This document shows, in pieces, positions 22,318-27,157 of a DNA stretch of 27,157 nucleotides. The stretch lies in contig NZ_DLMO01000108.1 of the NCBI RefSeq assembly GCF_002479325.1, positions 1 through 27,157 of the forward strand, in the 5' to 3' direction. Origin of the DNA: Brevundimonas sp. UBA7534. GTDB taxonomy: Bacteria; Pseudomonadota; Alphaproteobacteria; Caulobacterales; Caulobacteraceae. The translations under genes were made by a program, and so were the position numbers. How positions within the stretch are numbered: the stretch's first letter is position 1; each line of letters begins with the position of its first letter. Below the pieces are notes generated by a model, which saw nothing but the letters and a program-made list of their open reading frames with translations, ran no database searches and was not told the origin of the DNA.

Positions 22318-23387
22318 GCTTGTCGCGGGACGAGCGTTTCGCCCGTCTGCGGCTGGCCCGCACCGACCGCATCGGCCCCGTCGCCTTTTCCCAGCTTCTG
22401 GCCCGCTTCGGCTCGGCCGGCGCGGCGCTGGACGCCCTGCCCGGCCTGGTCCGAAAGTCTGGAGCCGCCTCCGTTCCCCCGCCCGTCGCCGCCGTCGAGC
22501 GAGAACAGGAGGCCGGGATGCGCATGGGGGCGCGGCTGGTGGTGCTGGGCGACGCCGACTATCCGGCCCTTCTCGCGGAACTGGACCCGCCGCCCCCGAT
22601 CCTGTGGACGCGCGGCGAGGTCGCCCTTCTGAACCGACCCTGCGTAGCCATCGTCGGCGCCCGCATAGCCTCGGCCGGAGGCCAGCGGATCGCGCGCGGC
22701 CTGGCCGGTCAGTTGGGCCAGGCGGGCCATATCGTCGTCTCGGGCCTGGCGCGGGGCATCGACGCCGCCGCGCACGAAGGCGCCCTGCCGACCGGGACCG
22801 TCGCCGTCTTGGGCGGCGGCGTGGACGACGTCTATCCGCCCGAGCACGCCGACCTCTACGCCCGGGTGGTCGAGCAGGGCTGCGTCGTCTCCGAAAGCCC
22901 GATCGGGGCCCGCGCCCAGGCCCGCGACTTCCCGCGCCGCAACCGCATCATCTCGGGCCTGTCGCGCGGCGTGGTGGTGGTGGAGGCCGAGATCCGCTCC
23001 GGCTCCCTTATCACCGCGCGCCTGGCGGCCGAGCAGGGCCGCGATGTCTTCGCCGTCCCCGGCTCGCCGCTGGACCCGCGCGCCCGCGGTCCCAACGAAC
23101 TGCTGCGCCAGGGCGCCATCCTGTGCGAGGGGATCGAGGACATTGAGCGCGCCTTCACCACCCTGCGCACCCTGCGCGAGCCGCCGTCCCAGCCGCTGAC
23201 CTATCAAGGAGACCTGGACGACGCCCTGCTGGATCGGGTCGCCGCCCTGCTGTCGCCGACGCCGACCCCGCGCGACGAGATCGCCCGAGCTTTGAACATG
23301 CCGGTCGCCCAGGTCGCCGCCGCCCTGCTGGAGCTCAGCCTCGCGGGCCGCGCCGAACTGTTGCCCGGCGGCCTGGCGTCGCTCTAG
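22314..23387 (+). CDS. dprA: DNA-processing protein DprA
   Basis: 357-residue DprA/Smf, which binds incoming single-stranded DNA and loads RecA during natural transformation. Seen: an N-terminal helix-hairpin-helix/SAM-like region (about 1-60), then the Rossmann core with VAIVGAR (111-117), SGLARGIDAAAHEGAL (143-158), AVLGGGVDDVYPPEH, FPRRNRIISGLSRGVVVVEA (206-225) and SGSLITARLAAEQGRDVFAVPG, and a C-terminal winged-helix domain (about 300-357, LLSPTPTPRDEIARALNMPV). All main family motifs are intact. The start is GTG 22314 overlapping the plsY stop by four bases; TTG 22320 is an alternative two codons later. It ends one base from the stop of the convergent 64-residue gene. Confidence 0.94.
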   Translation: MSLSRDERFARLRLARTDRIGPVAFSQLLARFGSAGAALDALPGLVRKSGAASVPPPVAAVEREQEAGMRMGARLVVLGDADYPALLAELDPPPPILWTRGEVALLNRPCVAIVGARIASAGGQRIARGLAGQLGQAGHIVVSGLARGIDAAAHEGALPTGTVAVLGGGVDDVYPPEHADLYARVVEQGCVVSESPIGARAQARDFPRRNRIISGLSRGVVVVEAEIRSGSLITARLAAEQGRDVFAVPGSPLDPRARGPNELLRQGAILCEGIEDIERAFTTLRTLREPPSQPLTYQGDLDDALLDRVAALLSPTPTPRDEIARALNMPVAQVAAALLELSLAGRAELLPGGLASL

Positions 23388-23388
23388 C

Positions 23389-23583
23389 TCAGGCCGGCGG
23401 CGCGCCCGCGACCTGGGCCACCAGCTCCAGCATCGCCGCCAGCCGCCCATCCCCTTCGTCGCGAGCCATGCGCGCCATCTCCAGCGCCATCGCGCCGATA
23501 TATTCCCGCGTTGGAAACGCCGCCGCCTCGATATTGGAACGTCCGGGGGTCGTCGGTGCCGATTTGCGTCGCGCCGCGCTCAT
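23389..23583 (-). CDS. 64-residue conserved-looking hypothetical protein
   Basis: Small basic-then-acidic protein. Seen: an N-terminal basic tail (MSAARRKSAPTTPGRSN) and an amphipathic helical remainder (AMALEMARMARDEGDGRLAAMLELVAQVA). No signal peptide, Cys or His cluster. ATG 23583 is preceded at five bases by a consensus GGAGG (23589-23593 on the plus strand as CCTCC), which makes real translation likely; the longer in-frame start at 23634 lacks it. It converges on dprA with only one base between stop codons and is divergent from topA, 138 bp between starts. Function unknown; a small scaffold or DNA-associated protein would fit but this is a guess. Confidence 0.68.
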   Translation of the reverse strand: MSAARRKSAPTTPGRSNIEAAAFPTREYIGAMALEMARMARDEGDGRLAAMLELVAQVAGAPPA

Positions 23584-23721
23584 GATCGCCTCCGTTGAAA
23601 GCCGACAATCTAGACGCGCGTGATTAAAAGACAACTACCTTAAGCTGTAACACGCGGGAAGCGATTGACAGCAGCGCTCGCGCCAACCACGTTCGCACCC
23701 CTTCCCGAGACTGACCCCATC

Positions 23722-26355
23722 ATGAACCTCGTCATCGTCGAGAGCCCCGCCAAGGCCAAGACCATCAACAAATATCTCGGCGCGGACTACGAGGTCCTGG
23801 CGTCCTACGGCCACGTCCGCGACCTGCCGTCGAAGGACGGCTCGGTCCTGCCCGACGACGACTTCTCCATGCATTGGGAGGCCGACGCCAAGGGCGCCAA
23901 GCGCCTGTCCGAGATCGCCGAGGCGGCCAAGCGCGCCGATCGCGTCATCCTGGCCACCGACCCCGACCGCGAAGGGGAAGCGATCAGCTGGCACGTGCTG
24001 GAGGTGCTGAACAAGAAGAAGGCGCTGAAGGACACGCACGTCGAACGCGTCACCTTCAACGCCATCACCAAGTCCGCCGTGCTGGAGGCCATGGCCAATC
24101 CGCGCCAGCTGGATATGGAGCTGGTCGAGGCCTATCTGGCCCGCCGCGCCCTGGACTATCTGGTCGGTTTCACCCTCTCGCCGGTGCTGTGGCGCAAGCT
24201 GCCGGGCGCCCGATCGGCCGGCCGCGTGCAATCGGTGGCCCTTCGCATCGTCGTCGATCGCGAGATGGAGATCGAGAAGTTCAAGCCGCAGGAATACTGG
24301 TCCATCGAGGCCGACCTGAACGCCGACAGCCCGCCCTTCACCGCGCGTCTGGTCAAGCACGCCGGCAAGCGCGTCCAACGCCTGGACATCAAGGACGAGG
24401 CCACCGCCTCGGCCGCGCGCGCCGCCATCCAGGCCGGCGACTTCACCATCAATTCGATCGAGAAGAAGCCGGTCCGACGCAATCCGGCCCCGCCCTTCAC
24501 CACCTCGACCCTGCAGCAGGAAGCCGCGCGCAAGCTGGGCTTCACCGCCCAGCGCACCATGCAGGCAGCGCAGAAGCTGTACGAAGGCGTGGACGAGACC
24601 GGCGGCCTGATCACCTATATGCGGACCGACGGCGTGTCGGTCAGCCCCGAGGGCCTGGCCCAGGCGCGCGAGGTCATCGGCAAGGAATACGGCCCGGCCT
24701 ACGTTCCGTCGGAGCCGCGCTATTATAAGGTGAAGGCCAAGAACGCGCAGGAAGCGCACGAAGCGATCCGGCCGACCAACATCGCCCGCCACCCTGACAG
24801 CGTTCGCCTGGATAGCGACCTGCAGCGGCTCTACGAGCTGATCTGGAAGCGCATGGTCGCCTCGCAGATGGAGGCCGCGCGCCTGGACCGCACCACGGTC
24901 GAGATCGAGACCTCCGACGGCCAGACGGGCCTGCGCGCCACCGGCCAGGTCGTGGTCTTCGACGGCTTCATCGCCGCCTATGAAGAAGGCCGCGACGAAA
25001 AGCAGAAAGGCGCCGAGGACGAGGACGACGAAGGCGGCCGCCTGCCCGCGCTGAAGGAAGGCGCGCGCGCCAAGGTCGACGCCATCCGCACCGACCAGCA
25101 TTTCACCGAACCGCCCCCCCGCTATTCGGAAGCCACCCTAGTCAAGAAGCTGGAAGAGCTGGGCATCGGCCGCCCCTCGACCTACGCCTCCACCCTGTCG
25201 ACCCTGCGCGACCGCGAATACGTCCGCGTCGACAAGAACCGCTTCTACCCCGAGGACAAGGGCCGCCTGGTCACGGCCTTCCTGGAGCAGTTCTTCAGGA
25301 AGTGGGTCGAATACGACTTCACCGCTGCCCTGGAGACCCAGCTTGACGAGGTCTCGGCCGGCGATCTGAACTGGAAGGTGCTGCTGCGCAACTTCTGGCA
25401 GGACTTCCACGCCGCGACGCAAGCCGCCGGCGAACTGCGCACCACCGCCATCCTGGACGCCCTGAACGAAAGCCTGGGCGCGCACATCTTCCCGGACAAG
25501 GGCGACGGCTCCGACCCGCGCGAATGCCCCTTGTGCCATCAGGGCCAGCTCAGCCTGAAGACCAGCCGCTTCGGCGCCTTCATCGGCTGCTCGCGCTATC
25601 CCGACTGCAAATACACCCGCCCCGTCGCCAGCCCCTCGGCTGAGGACGGCTCGGCCGAGAGCGGCGACCGCGAACTGGGGATCGACCCTGAGACCGGCCA
25701 GCCGGTGCAGCTGAAGATCGGCCGCTTCGGCCCCTATGTCGAAATCACGCCGCCGGACGGCGAAAAGCCGAAACGCTCGTCCCTGCCCAAGGGCTGGTCG
25801 CCGGCGTCGCTGACGCTGGAGCAGGCCCTGCGCCTGCTGTCCCTGCCGCGCGAGGTCGGGGCCCACCCGGAGGACGGCAAGCCGATCACGGCGGGCCTGG
25901 GCCGCTACGGCCCGTTCGTCCTGCACGCCGGGACCTACGCCAACGTCTCGGACATCGAGGAGGTGTTCGAGGTCGGCCTGAACCGCGCCGTCGCCCTGCT
26001 GGCCGAAAAGCGCGCCGGTCGGGCCGGTCGCGGCGCCGCGGCGGCCCCGCTCAAGGATCTGGGTGCCCACCCGGAAACGGGCGATCCGATCCACGTCATG
26101 GCCGGCCGCTTCGGCCCCTATGTGAAGTCGGGCAAGATCAACGCCACCCTGCCGCGCGGCACGGCGCCCGAAGACCTGACGCTGGAGGCCGCCCTGCCCC
26201 TGCTGGCCGCCAAGGCCGGCGCGGCGCCGAAGAAGAAGGCGCCCGCCAAGAAGGCTGCTGCGAAAAAACCCGCAGCGAAGAAGGAACCCGCGGCCAAGAA
26301 GCCGGCCGCGAAGAAGGCGCCGGCCAAGAAGGCCAAGGCCGCCGAAGCCGAATAA
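23722..26355 (+). CDS. topA: DNA topoisomerase I
   Basis: 877-residue type IA topoisomerase, which relaxes negative supercoils by passing one strand through a transient 5'-phosphotyrosyl break. Seen: Toprim domain with Glu7 in VIVESPAKAKT and the acidic triad Asp80, Asp82, Glu84 in TDPDREGEAISWH; RSAGRVQSVALRIVVDRE; catalytic Tyr299 in GLITYMRTDGVSV; HEAIRPTNI; GRPSTYASTLSTL; one zinc-finger with Cys602, 605, 623 and 629; then several Toprim C-terminal repeats (GRFGPYVEI, GRYGPFVLHAG, GRFGPYVKSGK); and a Lys/Ala/Pro tail (about 835-877). ATG 23722 has no evident Shine-Dalgarno, but the protein aligns from its first residue; an in-frame start at 23665 is less likely. Follows plsY-dprA, with a terminator at 26359. 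Confidence 0.97.
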   Translation: MNLVIVESPAKAKTINKYLGADYEVLASYGHVRDLPSKDGSVLPDDDFSMHWEADAKGAKRLSEIAEAAKRADRVILATDPDREGEAISWHVLEVLNKKKALKDTHVERVTFNAITKSAVLEAMANPRQLDMELVEAYLARRALDYLVGFTLSPVLWRKLPGARSAGRVQSVALRIVVDREMEIEKFKPQEYWSIEADLNADSPPFTARLVKHAGKRVQRLDIKDEATASAARAAIQAGDFTINSIEKKPVRRNPAPPFTTSTLQQEAARKLGFTAQRTMQAAQKLYEGVDETGGLITYMRTDGVSVSPEGLAQAREVIGKEYGPAYVPSEPRYYKVKAKNAQEAHEAIRPTNIARHPDSVRLDSDLQRLYELIWKRMVASQMEAARLDRTTVEIETSDGQTGLRATGQVVVFDGFIAAYEEGRDEKQKGAEDEDDEGGRLPALKEGARAKVDAIRTDQHFTEPPPRYSEATLVKKLEELGIGRPSTYASTLSTLRDREYVRVDKNRFYPEDKGRLVTAFLEQFFRKWVEYDFTAALETQLDEVSAGDLNWKVLLRNFWQDFHAATQAAGELRTTAILDALNESLGAHIFPDKGDGSDPRECPLCHQGQLSLKTSRFGAFIGCSRYPDCKYTRPVASPSAEDGSAESGDRELGIDPETGQPVQLKIGRFGPYVEITPPDGEKPKRSSLPKGWSPASLTLEQALRLLSLPREVGAHPEDGKPITAGLGRYGPFVLHAGTYANVSDIEEVFEVGLNRAVALLAEKRAGRAGRGAAAAPLKDLGAHPETGDPIHVMAGRFGPYVKSGKINATLPRGTAPEDLTLEAALPLLAAKAGAAPKKKAPAKKAAAKKPAAKKEPAAKKPAAKKAPAKKAKAAEAE

Positions 26356-26358
26356 AGG

Positions 26359-26393
26359 AAAACGCCCCCGCTCTTGCGAACGGGGGCGTTTTT
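26359..26393 (+). terminator. Rho-independent terminator after topA
   Basis: Twelve-base-pair stem (26359-26370 with 26381-26392), ten-base loop, T5. The A-rich 5' side lets it act also for the convergent hypothetical gene (stop at 26412). Confidence 0.92.
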
Positions 26394-26411
26394 CTTGGAA
26401 GCGAACCTGAT

Positions 26412-26783
26412 CTACCGTCCCGCGACCAGTTCATTGCGGACGCGGCGTCCCAATGGATCGCGCCCCGGCCAGCTCTCACCCACGGACGCCTCGATATATG
26501 GGGTGCAGAATCGCGAAATGATCATGCGGGGGCGAATCTCGTTCAGGCAGATCTTGTCGCCTTCGCGCGCCCAGCGAGCCGTCAGACGGCGCCCGTCTGA
26601 AAACAGGGCGCGATAGGCCCCGTCGCGATCAAACCAGTGTTTGACCCAATCGCCGTCAGGATAGTGGGAGACAACCGTATTGCCGAACGCCGCCTGCATG
26701 GCGTCAGCAGCCCGTCCACGATCCGACGCCTTGGCGCTGACTGGAGCGACAAGCATCACCGCGATCAATACGGCAGCGCGCAT
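26412..26783 (-). CDS. Secreted hypothetical protein with two cysteines
   Basis: 123-residue exported protein of unknown function. Seen: Sec signal peptide (residues 1-19, cleavage near VSAKA), then an alternating region SHYPDGDWVKHWFDRDGAYRAL and SDGRRLTARWAREGDKICLNEIRP, ending in RFCTPYIEASVGESW. The two Cys residues in the mature part may form a disulfide. The WFDRDGAYRALFSDGRR to W..EGD.IC pattern resembles small alphaproteobacterial periplasmic proteins of unassigned function that I cannot name. ATG 26783 has GAAGGA about seven bases upstream and opens the signal peptide; the longer frame to 26840 does not. Base composition is less GC-rich than in topA. Convergent with topA. Confidence 0.72.
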   Translation of the reverse strand: MRAAVLIAVMLVAPVSAKASDRGRAADAMQAAFGNTVVSHYPDGDWVKHWFDRDGAYRALFSDGRRLTARWAREGDKICLNEIRPRMIISRFCTPYIEASVGESWPGRDPLGRRVRNELVAGR

Positions 26784-26865
26784 TCGACATCCTTCTCCCA
26801 GTCCCCGAGGCGACCATACAGCCCGCGCCGCTGTTGCCAAGCGGAGCCATTGCGAACGGAAATAC

Positions 26866-26895
26866 TTGACTGACGAGTAGGGCTTTCTTTATACG
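26866..26895 (+). promoter_or_regulatory. Candidate sigma-70 promoter for the DEAD-box helicase gene
   Basis: TTGACT (26866-26871) and TATACG (26890-26895) separated by 18 bases, in an unusually AT-rich patch of the 223-bp intergenic region. Predicted leader about 105 nt long before ATG 27007. Confidence 0.5.
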
Positions 26896-26962
26896 GCCGC
26901 AGGCTCGGAACAGGACTGGCGATGCGCGCCGCCCGCTCGCCCACGAGGGGCGGTTCCGTCAG

Positions 26963-27000
26963 CTGAAGGCGTTTGCGAACGTTATCCTCCGTCCCTTCAG
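26963..27000 (+). other. Possible leader hairpin overlapping the helicase Shine-Dalgarno
   Basis: CTGAAGG (26963-26969) pairs with CCTTCAG (26994-27000), 24-base loop. The only purine-rich element near the start, AGGA at 26999-27002, is partly inside the 3' arm. This is weak evidence for structure-controlled translation. Confidence 0.3.
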
Positions 27001-27006
27001 GACTGC

Positions 27007-27157
27007 ATGACTGAGTTTTCCAAGCTGGGCCTTTCGCCCACGACCCTGCAGGCGGTCGCCGATACCGGCTACACGACCGCCACCCCCATTCAGGAACAGG
27101 CCATCCCGGTGGCCCTCGCCGGACGCGATGTCCTCGGCATCGCCCAGACCGGCACCG
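27007..27157 (+). CDS. DEAD-box ATP-dependent RNA helicase, 5' end only
   Basis: The first 50 codons of a DEAD-box RNA helicase, cut by the right edge of the window. Seen: MTEFSKLGLSPTTLQAVADT, then the Q motif GYTTATPIQEQAIPVALAG with the conserved upstream aromatic Phe4 and the adenine-recognising Gln, followed by RDVLGIAQTGT, the start of the Walker A (AQTGTGKT) motif. The Q motif plus motif I order is diagnostic of the DEAD-box family; RhlE- or CsdA-type cannot be told apart from this much. ATG 27007 gives the usual spacing to the Q motif. A promoter candidate at 26866 and a leader of about 105 nt precede it; such helicases are often cold-regulated in bacteria, which is an inference here. 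Confidence 0.9.
   Translation, partial: MTEFSKLGLSPTTLQAVADTGYTTATPIQEQAIPVALAGRDVLGIAQTGT

Noticed and set aside
23665..23693. TTGACA as a -35 element for topA
   Set aside because: The -35 match is perfect, but no acceptable -10 lies at 16-18 bases (CACGTT at 17), so no promoter is called.
23635..25101. 488-residue minus-strand open frame over topA
   Set aside because: Antisense shadow of topA; no recognisable domain and topA is unambiguous.
26374..26980. TTGCGAACG occurring three times (near 26374, 26850 and 26972)
   Set aside because: Nine-base matches at irregular spacing, one inside a terminator loop; no evidence for a shared function.

Overview
The window looks like a chromosomal segment of a Caulobacterales alphaproteobacterium, most likely Brevundimonas or a close relative. 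This is judged from very high GC, the gatCAB amidotransferase, a ubiquinone hydroxylase of the UbiM type, tandem RcnB-like proteins, a plsY-dprA-topA block, and an export pair resembling the holdfast export proteins HfsA/HfsD. No tRNA, rRNA, insertion sequence, prophage or CRISPR array was seen. Coding density is very high and no gap exceeds 300 bases.

Layout. (1) 16-2328: a divergent polysaccharide-export pair, a GumC/HfsA-type inner-membrane co-polymerase (minus) and a short Wza/HfsD-type outer-membrane export lipoprotein (plus). The intergenic region carries a CtrA-like site and two GANTC sites. (2) 2341-4466: a small Sel1-like protein, a Nu-class glutathione transferase and a PAPS-type sulfotransferase starting at TTG. 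(3) 4575-6326: two tandem secreted RcnB-family proteins with strongly repetitive N-terminal halves, each gene followed by an intrinsic terminator. (4) 6389-14662: gatB, then a His-rich secreted protein, then an alcohol-oxidation module (adhP, aldehyde dehydrogenase, AcoR-like regulator without an AAA+ domain), then gatA, gatC and a lipoprotein. The gat genes are therefore split by the alcohol module. (5) 14714-18397: a tight plus-strand operon of ruvX, an AEC-family permease, pyrB and a dihydroorotase homologue that has lost its metal ligands. (6) 18462-21550: an accessory group of secreted esterase, UbiM-like hydroxylase and secreted glycerophosphodiesterase-like protein. (7) 21679-26355: plsY, dprA, a 64-residue orphan (antisense orientation) and topA. 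(8) 26412-27157: a secreted hypothetical protein and the 5' end of a DEAD-box RNA helicase gene with its own promoter and leader.

How they work together. GatCAB makes Gln-tRNA(Gln)/Asn-tRNA(Asn) by transamidation. AdhP and the aldehyde dehydrogenase would take a primary alcohol to the acid, probably under the adjacent GAF-Fis regulator acting at a perfect inverted repeat upstream of the dehydrogenase. PyrB and the inactive dihydroorotase probably form one aspartate transcarbamoylase complex. PlsY makes lysophosphatidic acid, DprA loads RecA on incoming single-stranded DNA, and TopA relaxes negative supercoils.

I did not find a clear new multi-gene defence or mobile system. The most interesting points are the catalytically dead PyrC homologue, the truncated AcoR-type regulator with its inverted repeat, the 33-bp tandem repeats in the first RcnB gene, and several leader hairpins.
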